Positions 7,562-15,737 of a DNA stretch of 18,030 nucleotides are shown one piece after another. Position 1 is the first letter of the stretch; every line of letters begins with the position of its first letter. Source of the stretch: Corynebacterium sp. (GTDB lineage Bacteria > Actinomycetota > Actinomycetes > Mycobacteriales > Mycobacteriaceae). The notes beneath the pieces were generated by a model. It was not told the origin of the DNA, did not search any database, and saw nothing but the letters and a program-made list of their open reading frames with translations. The stretch lies in contig NZ_JAUMTY010000013.1 of assembly GCF_030530965.1 (NCBI RefSeq), forward strand, positions 1-18,030. Reading direction: 5' to 3'. The translations under genes were made by a program, and so were the position numbers.

Positions 7562-8473
7562 GTGGATATCGACGCCAGCGGACCGCAACAGATGGGTGAC
7601 TCCCGTGCAGAGCTTCCCGACGCCGTTGACCTCGCCGGACGTGCGCCTGCGCCCCTGCTTGTCGCCTCTGACATCGATGGGACTTTTGTTACGAGCGCCG
7701 AACGCGTCACCCCGCGGTTGACGTCGGCAATTCACCGTATGGTGCGAGCTGGGACGTCGCTTGTTTTGGCCACAGGACGGCCTGCACGGTGGACGCTCCC
7801 TGTCATCAGGCAGCTGCCTGTTCGCCCCCTCTGCGTGTGCACGAACGGATCCGTGATTTTCGATTCTGCCCGGGAAGAGGTTCTCACTGCGCATGAAATT
7901 CCCCCGGAACACGTCGCTGACATGGTGCGACGGGTGGTCGATGGCGTCGCGTCGGATCCGCGGGGGATTCATGTTGGATTCGGGGTGGAGCGCGTCGGAA
8001 CTGATCTGTATTCCGAAAAGGATCAATTCCTCATTGAGCCTAACTTTGACCACGTATGGGAGAGCCAGGGATTTTCGCTGGTGAGTGTCGAGGAGCTCGT
8101 GGCTGAGCCGGCCGTTAAACTGCTGCTTCGCTCGCCTGAGGCCACTAGCGAAGAGCTCTACCAACTTGTCGCACCGATGATTCCCGTCGATAAGGGGCAT
8201 GTCACGTATTCATTTTCGGGTGGCTTGCTGGAAATTGCGGCACCGGGTGTGAATAAAGCTGGTGGGTTGGCTGAGGTTGCCGATCTTCTTGGTGTGGATG
8301 CGGGCGAAACTATTGCTTTTGGTGACATGCCGAATGACACAGAGATGCTGCAGTGGGCGCGAATGGGGGTAGCGATGGGTAACGCACATCCGATGCTCCT
8401 CGGGGTGGCAAAAGCGGTAACTACCAGTAACGATGAGGATGGCGTGGCGCGCGTTATTGACGCCTGGTTCTAG
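7562..8473 (+). CDS. Cof-type HAD-IIB phosphatase
   Basis: A stand-alone 303-residue cytoplasmic hydrolase, likely acting on a small phosphorylated metabolite with Mg2+. Motif I is DIDGT (37-41, nucleophile Asp37), followed by ATGR (70-73), CTNGSVIFD (93-101), Lys232 and GDMPND (254-259). Each motif has a counterpart in the C-terminal domain of the preceding gene, so the two are probably paralogues. GTG 7562 starts 8 bp after the previous stop; its ribosome binding site is weak, and an ATG at 7592 is possible, since the conserved domain starts only at about residue 32. Close spacing indicates one operon with the acyltransferase. Substrate is not predictable from sequence. Confidence 0.85.
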   Translation: MDIDASGPQQMGDSRAELPDAVDLAGRAPAPLLVASDIDGTFVTSAERVTPRLTSAIHRMVRAGTSLVLATGRPARWTLPVIRQLPVRPLCVCTNGSVIFDSAREEVLTAHEIPPEHVADMVRRVVDGVASDPRGIHVGFGVERVGTDLYSEKDQFLIEPNFDHVWESQGFSLVSVEELVAEPAVKLLLRSPEATSEELYQLVAPMIPVDKGHVTYSFSGGLLEIAAPGVNKAGGLAEVADLLGVDAGETIAFGDMPNDTEMLQWARMGVAMGNAHPMLLGVAKAVTTSNDEDGVARVIDAWF

Positions 8474-8485
8474 AAGACGCTTCAC

Positions 8486-8519
8486 AACCGAATCGGGTAT
8501 TTCCGCCCGGTTCACGGTT
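8486..8519 (+). terminator. Weak hairpin between the HAD gene and galM
   Basis: AACCG (8486-8490) and CGGG (8494-8497) can pair with CCCG (8506-8509) and CGGTT (8515-8519), leaving an unequal internal loop. Only three T's follow. This could attenuate read-through from the acyltransferase/HAD pair into the galactose cluster, or be fortuitous. Confidence 0.25.
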
Positions 8520-8567
8520 TGCTAACGTCAGACATCGGGCATCCAACATGAGCCCTAAGGAGCTGCC

Positions 8568-9602
8568 ATGAGCGACGAAGAGTCGCAGGTCAATAACCAT
8601 CCTGTGGTGCATCTCTCACACGGACCCTACGCTGCGGAAATCGCTACGTATGGGGGAGGGGTACGTTCTTTCACATACCGTGGGCTGCCCCTAATGGAGG
8701 GGTATCGCGACGGTGAGTACCCACCCTTGTCCGCGAACGTCGTGCTAGCTCCTTGGCCCAACCGAATTCGGGATGGACGTTTTCACTTCCACGGCCAGCC
8801 GTACCAGCTATCGATCACGGAACCAGACCGGAACAACGCCATTCACGGTTTCGTGAGCGACGCCGTGTGGGACGTGGTCTCACAATCTGATGACTCCGCC
8901 GCGGTCACGTTGGCAACCACCATTGAGCCTCAACAAGGCTGGCCGTGGACGCTCCAAGTGACGTCGACCTATGAACTCTCCGATCAAGGACTGACGTGTG
9001 CCTGCGAGATCGCACATCCTGCCGACGCTTCCGGGTCGGGTGCTGCGCCGGTGGCATACGGGTTCCATAGCTATCTCAGCGCACTCGGAGCCCCCATCGA
9101 TGAGTGCACCCTCGACATGTTCATCCGCAGTCAGCTCCCCCTGGATCCGGATAGGAAGCTGCCTTCGGGCGACATTATCGACGTCACCGCAGGGTCTTCG
9201 ATCCATCGGATTGAGCTCCGTGGCCGGCTTCTCGACGATTGTTTCGGCCGGGAGGCAGTCTCAGGCCGGGAGGCGATAGCGAACAGCGCACTCCAAGATG
9301 AGGCGACTGCTGGTCTCTCACCGAGCGATGTCGCTCCTGATATCCGTGCGGCGAGGCTAGTCAATGGCGACGGCCACGGGGTGGACATGTGGGTTTCTCC
9401 GCAGATCAAGTGGTTCCAGGTGTTCACTGCCGATCCGTCGTGGGGCTATCCCTATCCCCGACGAGGACGAGCGTTGGCCGTCGAACCCATGACAGTCCCT
9501 CCCGATGGCTTCAACAGCGGGACGGACGTGGCGGAGATCGCGCCGGGCGATTCACTCGTCGTGAAGTGGTGTATCGGGTACGCGGAGCCATTAACCAGAT
9601 AA
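8568..9602 (+). CDS. galM: Aldose 1-epimerase family protein (galactose mutarotase)
   Basis: Interconverts the alpha and beta anomers of aldoses; in this setting it would supply alpha-galactose to GalK. The 344-residue protein has the family markers PWPNRIRDG (62-70), IHG with His93, the catalytic-acid region YGFHSYL with His167, and the catalytic-base region AVEPMTVPPDGFNSG with Glu306. AAGGAG lies 5 nt before the ATG, the clearest ribosome binding site on the plus strand here. It is 94 bp after the HAD gene and 49 bp before the symporter. Family members also act on glucose and on sugar phosphates, so galactose specificity comes from the neighbours. Confidence 0.88.
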   Translation: MSDEESQVNNHPVVHLSHGPYAAEIATYGGGVRSFTYRGLPLMEGYRDGEYPPLSANVVLAPWPNRIRDGRFHFHGQPYQLSITEPDRNNAIHGFVSDAVWDVVSQSDDSAAVTLATTIEPQQGWPWTLQVTSTYELSDQGLTCACEIAHPADASGSGAAPVAYGFHSYLSALGAPIDECTLDMFIRSQLPLDPDRKLPSGDIIDVTAGSSIHRIELRGRLLDDCFGREAVSGREAIANSALQDEATAGLSPSDVAPDIRAARLVNGDGHGVDMWVSPQIKWFQVFTADPSWGYPYPRRGRALAVEPMTVPPDGFNSGTDVAEIAPGDSLVVKWCIGYAEPLTR

Positions 9603-9651
9603 CAGGCGTGAAAAATACATATCGATAATTCAGAAAGAATAGGACACGCGC

Positions 9652-11313
9652 ATGGAGACTATGGTCGTGGCGGAATCTGTGCTCCGCCTTGATGCCAGTT
9701 GGGTGGATTACTCGCTGGTAGCGCTCTACTTTGTTTTTGTATTGGGAATCGGGTGGGCAGCCCGCGCGAGGGTATCGAGCTCCATTGATTTCTTCCTCTC
9801 GGGCCGGGGATTGCCGTCCTGGGTGACAGGTTTGGCTTTTATTTCCGCCAACCTGGGTGCGGTTGAAATCATTGGTCACTCTGCCAACGGCGTCCAGTAC
9901 GGAATGCAAACAATGCAGTATTTCTGGATTGGCGCTGTTCCTGCCATGGTTTTCTTAGGCATCGTTATGATGCCTTTTTATTATGGCTCGAAGGTTCGCT
10001 CCGTCCCCGAATTCATGCTCAAACGGTTTGGGCCGACGGCACACCTGGTCAACGCCATATCCTTTGCCCTGGCACAGCTCCTCATCGCCGGTGTTAACCT
10101 GCTGCTTTTGGCGAAAGTGGTCAATTCACTTCTGGGATGGCCACTGTGGGTTACCTTGCTGGTCGCCGCGGTCATCGTCCTGTCGTATATCACCTTGGGC
10201 GGTCTCTCTGCCGCAATTTATAACGAGGTTCTCCAATTCTTCGTTATTGTTGCCGCGCTTCTCCCTCTGACATTGATTGGTCTCCATCGCGTCGGCGGTT
10301 GGGGAGGATTGAAAGGTTCCCTGAACGCTGAATCTCATTTCCATACGTGGCCAGGACAGGATATTTCGGGGTTTGATAACCCAATAATTTCCGCAATTGG
10401 TATCGCGTTCGGTCTTGGTTTCGTGCTGTCCTTTGGTTATTGGACAACAAACTTCGTTGAGGTTCAGCGCGCGATGGCGTCGGAATCGTTAAGCTCTGCA
10501 CGGAAAACGCCGATTATCGGCGCATTTCCGAAGATGCTGATCCCGTTCGTCGTTGTTATCCCCGGTATGGTCGCCTCTGTTCTTGTCACCCCTATTAAAG
10601 ATGAGACAGCGGAACCCAATGATGCCATTCTTTATTTGATGCGTGATTTATTGCCGAATGGGCTTTTAGGTGTCGCGATTGCGGGTCTCTTGGCTGCGTT
10701 TATGGCCGGAATGGCGGCAAATATCTCCGCATTTAATACCGTCATGAGTTACGACATCTGGCAGACATACGTAGTTAAAGATCGTGACGACGAGTACTAC
10801 CTGAAGTTCGGGCGGATTGCGACGATTCTTGCTGCGGTGATCGCCGTGGGAACTGCACTGGTAGCCATGAACTTCGGCAATGTCATGGATTACCTCCAAA
10901 CACTGTTTGGTTTCTTTAACGCTCCGCTATTCGCCACCTTCATTCTGGGCATGTTCTGGAAACGAATGACACCCACCGCTGGTTGGGTAGGACTCGTGAC
11001 CGGTACGCTTGCCGCCGTCATCTTCTGGGGTTTGTCATTGGGGTCCGCTCCCGTGGTCAGTCTGCCCGGACAAGGCGTCGCCTTCGTTGCCGCGTCGATT
11101 GCATTCGCGACGGATATCATCGTCTCGATCCTCGTGACGATGGTGACAAAGCCGAAACCAGATGAAGAATTAGTGGGCTTTGTCCGTTCTGTCACTCCGA
11201 AAGCCCAATTGGTGGATACCACGGAAGCAGAACAACCGTGGTATCACCGGACCGTCCCATTGGGGATAGTGTGCTTGGTTTTGGTCATCGCTCTGAACAT
11301 CGCATTCGCATAA
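9652..11313 (+). CDS. SSS-family sodium:solute symporter, probably for galactose
   Basis: A 553-residue integral membrane protein with about 13-14 hydrophobic segments, the normal size for sodium:solute symporters. The N-terminal part has the typical SSS pattern: a first helix at about 19-36, then DFFLSGRGLPSWVTGLAF (46-63) and the SANLGAVEIIGHSANG stretch (65-80), where the first unwound helix of this fold binds substrate and sodium. Residues RSVPEF follow the third helix, as in many members. A start at ATG 9652 has AGGA at 9641-9644; ATG 9661 is an alternative. It lies between galM and galT/galK, so galactose (or a related sugar) is the likely substrate; no phosphotransferase or ABC sugar system is present. 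The coding sequence is followed by a small membrane protein. Confidence 0.88.
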   Translation: METMVVAESVLRLDASWVDYSLVALYFVFVLGIGWAARARVSSSIDFFLSGRGLPSWVTGLAFISANLGAVEIIGHSANGVQYGMQTMQYFWIGAVPAMVFLGIVMMPFYYGSKVRSVPEFMLKRFGPTAHLVNAISFALAQLLIAGVNLLLLAKVVNSLLGWPLWVTLLVAAVIVLSYITLGGLSAAIYNEVLQFFVIVAALLPLTLIGLHRVGGWGGLKGSLNAESHFHTWPGQDISGFDNPIISAIGIAFGLGFVLSFGYWTTNFVEVQRAMASESLSSARKTPIIGAFPKMLIPFVVVIPGMVASVLVTPIKDETAEPNDAILYLMRDLLPNGLLGVAIAGLLAAFMAGMAANISAFNTVMSYDIWQTYVVKDRDDEYYLKFGRIATILAAVIAVGTALVAMNFGNVMDYLQTLFGFFNAPLFATFILGMFWKRMTPTAGWVGLVTGTLAAVIFWGLSLGSAPVVSLPGQGVAFVAASIAFATDIIVSILVTMVTKPKPDEELVGFVRSVTPKAQLVDTTEAEQPWYHRTVPLGIVCLVLVIALNIAFA

Positions 11314-11327
11314 TCGAGGAAAGCGAT

Positions 11328-11423
11328 ATGCGAATAATGACAACGATGTCGTACCGAACGATAAGCCAAATAACTAGTTATAGCTGGACGAGAAATAAGA
11401 AAGGCGCTGAATACGATGACTGA
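11328..11423 (+). CDS. Possible 31-residue peptide between the symporter and the small membrane protein
   Basis: ATG 11328 follows GAGGAAAG at 11317-11324, a better ribosome binding site than that of the next gene, and the frame runs 31 codons to TGA 11421-11423, overlapping the next start at 11416 by 8 bp. The peptide is polar and basic in its second half (SYSWTRNKKGAEYDD) with no membrane segment. It could be a coupling leader or noise; the overlap and site position are the only support. Confidence 0.22.
   Translation: MRIMTTMSYRTISQITSYSWTRNKKGAEYDD
11370..11381. promoter_or_regulatory. Perfect 12-bp palindrome ATAACTAGTTAT
   Basis: A perfect AT-rich palindrome lies in the gap between the symporter and the small membrane protein, flanked by CCA on the left and TGG on the right at slightly unequal distance. 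It may be a protein-binding site or chance; no promoter boxes were identified beside it. Confidence 0.2.
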
Positions 11424-11718
11424 GCACACATCAACTCCCGCGAGCGCACCGGAGAAACACAAGGCTGGAGCTTTTGATATCCGGACTGTGATCGCGATTT
11501 TGTTGGGGATATACGGCCTTGTTCTTGTGATCTGTAGTTTTGCACTCGATCCAGGAACAAACCCGGACACCGGAGCATCAAAATCCGCAACAGACAACTT
11601 ATGGGTCGGAATTGGGTTGCTTGTCGTCGCCGGTGTTTTTGTGGCATGGGCAAAACTCAAACCCATCATTGTCGACGAATCAAAGATTGTTCACGACGAC
11701 GAACCCGGCGTCGGGTAA
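11416..11718 (+). CDS. Small two-helix membrane protein, possible symporter accessory subunit
   Basis: A 100-residue protein with a polar N-terminus (1-20), a hydrophobic helix at about 23-44, a polar loop with DPGTNPDTG, a second helix at about 62-80 and an acidic tail. Both ends probably face the same side; the lysines just before and after the helices suggest the cytoplasm. No family was recognised. It starts 103 bp after the symporter stop and lies 52 bp before galT, so it is embedded in the galactose cluster. Some SSS symporters have small two-helix partner subunits, which makes a similar role the most attractive reading, but there is no sequence match that I can state. AAGAAAGG lies about 11 nt before ATG 11416. 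Confidence 0.7.
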   Translation: MTEHTSTPASAPEKHKAGAFDIRTVIAILLGIYGLVLVICSFALDPGTNPDTGASKSATDNLWVGIGLLVVAGVFVAWAKLKPIIVDESKIVHDDEPGVG

Positions 11719-11770
11719 CGGTGATTCTCCGGTTAAACAGTGACCTGTACGAGCTGATTCGGAACATGTG

Positions 11771-13003
11771 ATGGACTCAGAACAGCAAATGAATTCCGTA
11801 AGTGGTGAAAGATTGAATAAGAATTCGGATCATCCGTATTCAGTAACGTCGATGACGCTGGCTGACGGAAGAGAACTGATCTATTTCGACGATGACCCGG
11901 AGGTTCTCAACGGGTCTGTGAAACGCATCCTGACAGATTCACGCGAATTGCCGCACGCGAAAACCGATTCGGAAATTCGGCGTGATCCGCTCTCGGGGGA
12001 GTGGGTCGCCTACGCGAGCCACCGCATGAACAGAACATTCATGCCACCCGCTAATGAAGATCCGTTAGCGCCCACTGTTTCAGGTCACCTGCCCACAGAG
12101 ATTCCGTCGCCGGATTATGACGTCGTCGTCTTTGAAAATCGATTCCCCTCGTTCAGCATGCACATGTCCCGGACGCCGAGCACCGAGGGAAATGACGGGG
12201 GAGCAGAACAGTACAGTTCTGACGATGACGCGCTCTTGGATAACGGAATGGTTCCCCACCGTCCTGCTGTAGCACGCTGCGAAGTCATTTGCTTTACGCC
12301 GGACATTTCCGGTTCTTTTAAGGATTTACCTGTTAGCAGAATCCGAACGGTTATCGAAGCATGGGCACATCGGACGAAAGCCTTATCTGCAATTCCAGAA
12401 GTCCGTCACGTCTATCCGTTCGAAAACCGTGGTGAAGAAATTGGGGTGACCCTGCAGCACCCTCACGGGCAGATTTATTCCTACCCGGAAATTCCACCGC
12501 GTATTCGGAATATCGTTCACTCGTCCAAGAAATATCGTGAAGAAAACGGTAGTGATCTGTTCGATGATCTTCTCTCCGCTGAGCTCGAGGAGGGAACCAG
12601 AATTATTGATCGCACCGATCATTTCGTTGTTTTCGTTCCCGCCGCTGCAAAATGGCCATTAGAAGTCATGGTCATGCCACGGCGTTCCGTACCGGATTTC
12701 GACTCATTATCGCAGGAAGAGCGCGCAGATCTCGCACCGCTGTTGAAGAAGCTCTACACCGCCGTCGATAAGTTTTTCGATGGAGTTGAGCGAACACCAT
12801 ATATCGCGTCTTGGAATCAAGCGCCCATCGTGCCGGAGGATCGTGATTATGTTCGGCTCCACCTTCAATTGTTCTCCCTCATGCGGTCGCCACATAGGCT
12901 GAAATATTTGGCGGGCTCCGAATCCGGAATGGGATTTTGGATTAACGACACCACCCCCGAACGCATTGCTCAACGATTTAGAGAAATATGGGACGACAAA
13001 TAA
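11771..13003 (+). CDS. galT: Galactose-1-phosphate uridylyltransferase
   Basis: Second Leloir enzyme: exchanges UMP between UDP-glucose and galactose-1-phosphate, giving glucose-1-phosphate and UDP-galactose. The 410-residue protein carries the active-site HPHGQ (230-234, nucleophile His232), the N-terminal RRDPLSGEWVAYASHRMNR (70-88), FENRFPS (121-127) and a C-terminal GSESGMGFWIND. It is longer than the ca. 350-residue E. coli enzyme owing to an N-terminal extension and an acidic insert at about 132-160. The metal ligands of the E. coli enzyme look replaced: DPLAP (97-101) where a CxxC pair is usual, Ile179 in the TPD-x-SG motif where His is usual, and Asn349 in SWNQAP where His is usual. 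ATG 11771 was chosen; a GTG just before it (11768) is possible. The stop overlaps galK by one base. Confidence 0.93.
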   Translation: MDSEQQMNSVSGERLNKNSDHPYSVTSMTLADGRELIYFDDDPEVLNGSVKRILTDSRELPHAKTDSEIRRDPLSGEWVAYASHRMNRTFMPPANEDPLAPTVSGHLPTEIPSPDYDVVVFENRFPSFSMHMSRTPSTEGNDGGAEQYSSDDDALLDNGMVPHRPAVARCEVICFTPDISGSFKDLPVSRIRTVIEAWAHRTKALSAIPEVRHVYPFENRGEEIGVTLQHPHGQIYSYPEIPPRIRNIVHSSKKYREENGSDLFDDLLSAELEEGTRIIDRTDHFVVFVPAAAKWPLEVMVMPRRSVPDFDSLSQEERADLAPLLKKLYTAVDKFFDGVERTPYIASWNQAPIVPEDRDYVRLHLQLFSLMRSPHRLKYLAGSESGMGFWINDTTPERIAQRFREIWDDK

Positions 13004-14400
13004 TGACAGATTCACACGCGGAGTCAAAAGACCAACCGCAGGCAAACCCCTCCCACACGCCACACGATCCCGGGGCAATCAGGTGGGCCGAGGCCCGCAG
13101 CGATCAACAACTGATTGCCGACGCCACGACGTTGTTCACCGAGACGTTTGGTGGCAAGCCCGATGGCGTATGGGCTGCTCCTGGTCGCGTGAACCTCATT
13201 GGTGACCACGTCGATTACGCAGGTGGAGTATCCATCCCCTTTGCATTGCCACATGTCACCGCCGTCGCGGCACGCCGCCGCACCGACGACACCATCTCGA
13301 TTGTTTCTCTTCCGCCGGGCGCCGCCACGGAATCCACAGATGCTGCAGAAGAATCCGCCGACGCCGCAACGAGCACAGATGATGCGAATCCGTCGCCCAC
13401 CCACCCCCAGGCGCTCCGCACGACCGTTGCGCTCGCGGATATCGGCCCAGGTCATCCTGCCGATTGGTCCGGTTACGTCGCGGGAACGATATGGGCCGGC
13501 CAGCACAATAGTGCGATACCGTCATCCAACCAGCATGACAACGGGCTGGACCTCGCGATCATTTCCGATGTTCCGTTGGGCTCAGGGCTCTCAAGCTCAG
13601 CAGCTTTGGAGTGCTCCGTTGCACTAGCCGCCCGCGAGCTTGCCGCTCCAGGGCAACCCATCGACCAGGCTGCCTACCAACTCCTCATCGACGCCGCGAT
13701 CCGCGCAGAAAATGACGTCGTCGGAGCGTCGACAGGCGGGCTAGACCAGCGCAGTTCCCTCCTGGCGACAGCAGGCCACGCCTTAGCCATTGACTTCCGC
13801 ACCAACGTCGTCAATCAAGTCGCGTGCGACGTCGAATCCGATGGGCTCGCGTTCTTGGTGGCGGACACCAATGCGCCCCACTCCCTGTCCGACGGGCAAT
13901 ATGCCTCGCGACGAGGCGTTATCGACGCCGTCACCGCACATGCCGGTGCGTCCACCCTCCTCGACATCGACGATCCCATCGCTGCCGCAACATCCTGGGC
14001 AGACACCGATGAATCCACCGTCACGCCCGACGTCGCACGCATGCGCGTCCGACATGTCATCGACGAAACCGCCCGCACCCGACGCGCCCAAGACGCCCTC
14101 AACAGCAAGAACTGGCAAGAATTCGGGAGGCTCATGAACGAGAGCCACGAATCCCTCCGAGACCTCTACGACGTATCCACGCCGGAACTGAATTCCGCCC
14201 GCGACGCAGCCCTCGACGCAGGTGCCGTCGGCGCCCGCATGACTGGCGGGGGATTCGGCGGAAGCATCATCGCGCTCGTCCCCACGGACCGCATCACCGC
14301 GGTTGCGCAGGAAATTCACCAGCGCACCGTCGATAAGAAATTACCGAACCCCACATTCTTGGCAATTACCCCGGCCGCGGGTGCTCGGCGGCTGGTGTAA
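13003..14400 (+). CDS. galK: Galactokinase
   Basis: GHMP-family kinase that phosphorylates galactose at C1 with ATP. Seen in the 465-residue product: the galactose signature GRVNLIGDHVDYAGG (61-75), the phosphate-binding LGSGLSSSA (192-200), the catalytic Asp248 in GGLDQRSS, and the third motif MTGGGFGGS (413-421). In the signature, GDH replaces the common GEH, a Glu-to-Asp change at a sugar-contact position. Residues about 108-137 are an Ala/Asp/Ser/Thr/Glu-rich insertion, likely a disordered surface loop, which with an N-terminal tail explains the length over the usual 380-400. The ATG at 13003 shares its A with the galT TAA (TAATG), the pattern of coupled translation; ATG 12988 in the same frame would add five residues and cannot be excluded. 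Confidence 0.94.
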   Translation: MTDSHAESKDQPQANPSHTPHDPGAIRWAEARSDQQLIADATTLFTETFGGKPDGVWAAPGRVNLIGDHVDYAGGVSIPFALPHVTAVAARRRTDDTISIVSLPPGAATESTDAAEESADAATSTDDANPSPTHPQALRTTVALADIGPGHPADWSGYVAGTIWAGQHNSAIPSSNQHDNGLDLAIISDVPLGSGLSSSAALECSVALAARELAAPGQPIDQAAYQLLIDAAIRAENDVVGASTGGLDQRSSLLATAGHALAIDFRTNVVNQVACDVESDGLAFLVADTNAPHSLSDGQYASRRGVIDAVTAHAGASTLLDIDDPIAAATSWADTDESTVTPDVARMRVRHVIDETARTRRAQDALNSKNWQEFGRLMNESHESLRDLYDVSTPELNSARDAALDAGAVGARMTGGGFGGSIIALVPTDRITAVAQEIHQRTVDKKLPNPTFLAITPAAGARRLV

Positions 14401-14428
14401 TCCGGCGAACGAAAGATAGGCTTTAACC

Positions 14429-15628
14429 GTGACTGTCACCTCGAACACTAGTGAATATGACCTCTTTGTGGTCGGATCCGGATTCTTCGGGCTCACCATC
14501 GCAGAACGCATGGCCAGCGCCGGCAAGAAAGTGCTCATCGTAGAAAAACGCGAGCATATCGGCGGAAATGCTTACTCGGAAGCCGAGCCGGAGACGGGCA
14601 TTGAAATCCACAAATATGGTGCCCACCTTTTCCACACCTCCAATGAGCGCGTGTGGAACTACGTCAACCAATTCACTGACTTCACCAACTACCAGCACCG
14701 GGTGTTCGCCATGCACAAGGGCACGGCGTACCAGTTCCCCATGGGACTCGGGCTGATCAACCAATTCTTCGGGCGGTACTACAGTCCCGACGAAGCACGC
14801 CAGCTCATCAAGGACCAGACCGACGGGCTGGATCCGGCCAAGGCGAAGAACCTGGAAGAGAAGGCGATTTCCCTGATCGGGCGGCCGCTGTACGAAGCGT
14901 TCGTGCGCGATTACACCGCCAAGCAGTGGCAAACCGACCCGAAGGAACTGCCGGCGGGGAACATTTCGCGACTTCCCGTTCGGTACACGTTCGACAACCG
15001 ATACTTCAACGACACCTACGAGGGCCTTCCCGTCGACGGTTACACCGCCTGGCTGGAACGCATGGCCGACCATGAGAACATCACGGTCCGGCTGAACACC
15101 GATTGGTTCGAGGTTCGCGACGAGCTTCGCGCAGCATCGCCCAAGGCCCCCGTCGTTTATACCGGGCCACTGGACAGGTACTTCAACTACTCCGAGGGGC
15201 GCTTGGGATGGCGCACTCTCGATTTCGAAACGGAAGTGCTCGATACTGGTGACTTCCAGGGCACACCGGTCATGAATTACAACGATGCCGACGTGAAATA
15301 CACCCGCATTCATGAATTCCGTCACTTCCACCCCGAGCGGAAAGACCGGTACCCGCGCAATAAAACGGTCATCATGAAGGAATTCAGCCGCTTCGCCGAG
15401 GACACCGACGAACCGTACTATCCCATCAACACGCCCGAGGACCGCGACAAGCTGCTGGCTTACCGTGATCTCGCGGCGAAAGAGGCGCACGATCACAACG
15501 TTCTCTTCGGCGGCCGCCTGGGCACGTACCGTTACCTGGACATGCACATGGCGATCGGCTCTGCCCTGTCGATGGTCGATAACAAGTTGATGCCGTTCTT
15601 TGAGGATGGTCAGCCTATCGAAGCGTAG
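14429..15628 (+). CDS. glf: UDP-galactopyranose mutase
   Basis: Flavoenzyme that converts UDP-galactopyranose into UDP-galactofuranose, the donor for the galactan of the arabinogalactan wall of Corynebacteriales. The 399-residue protein has the usual length. Seen: the FAD-binding GSGFFG (16-21) and VEKREHIGGNAYS (38-50), YTAKQW (162-167) near the substrate site, the EFRHFHPER stretch, and the C-terminal GRLGTYRYLDMHMAIGSAL (362-380). The start is GTG 14429 with a weak GATAGG upstream; only 28 bp separate it from galK, so it probably sits in the same transcript. This places use of UDP-galactose for wall synthesis directly after the genes that make it. Confidence 0.95.
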   Translation: MTVTSNTSEYDLFVVGSGFFGLTIAERMASAGKKVLIVEKREHIGGNAYSEAEPETGIEIHKYGAHLFHTSNERVWNYVNQFTDFTNYQHRVFAMHKGTAYQFPMGLGLINQFFGRYYSPDEARQLIKDQTDGLDPAKAKNLEEKAISLIGRPLYEAFVRDYTAKQWQTDPKELPAGNISRLPVRYTFDNRYFNDTYEGLPVDGYTAWLERMADHENITVRLNTDWFEVRDELRAASPKAPVVYTGPLDRYFNYSEGRLGWRTLDFETEVLDTGDFQGTPVMNYNDADVKYTRIHEFRHFHPERKDRYPRNKTVIMKEFSRFAEDTDEPYYPINTPEDRDKLLAYRDLAAKEAHDHNVLFGGRLGTYRYLDMHMAIGSALSMVDNKLMPFFEDGQPIEA

Positions 15629-15649
15629 GGGAGTCCGAGGATAAAAGTC

Positions 15650-15690
15650 ATCGGGCGGCGCCTGAGTACATTCCCAGTACGCCGCCCGAT
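15650..15690. terminator. Strong hairpin between convergent glf and betA
   Basis: Perfect 11-bp arms, ATCGGGCGGCG (15650-15660) and CGCCGCCCGAT (15680-15690), enclose 19 bases. On the minus strand CTTTTATCC follows, a modest T-run, fitting termination of the betA-like gene; on the plus strand it is followed only by AAATCT. It probably works in both directions between the two convergent genes. Confidence 0.75.
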
Positions 15691-15737
15691 AAATCTAGGC
15701 CCGGCCGTCTATGCAGCTACTTACGTGGCCCAGCTGC

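Noticed and set aside
14423..15547. Minus-strand open frame of 374 codons opposite glf
   Set aside because: Antisense shadow of a well-supported gene, no ribosome binding site and no recognisable domain.
8568..15628. Galactose cluster as a recent horizontal island
   Set aside because: No integrase, transposase, direct-repeat ends or tRNA site is seen, and composition by eye is like the flanks; only the synteny idea was kept.
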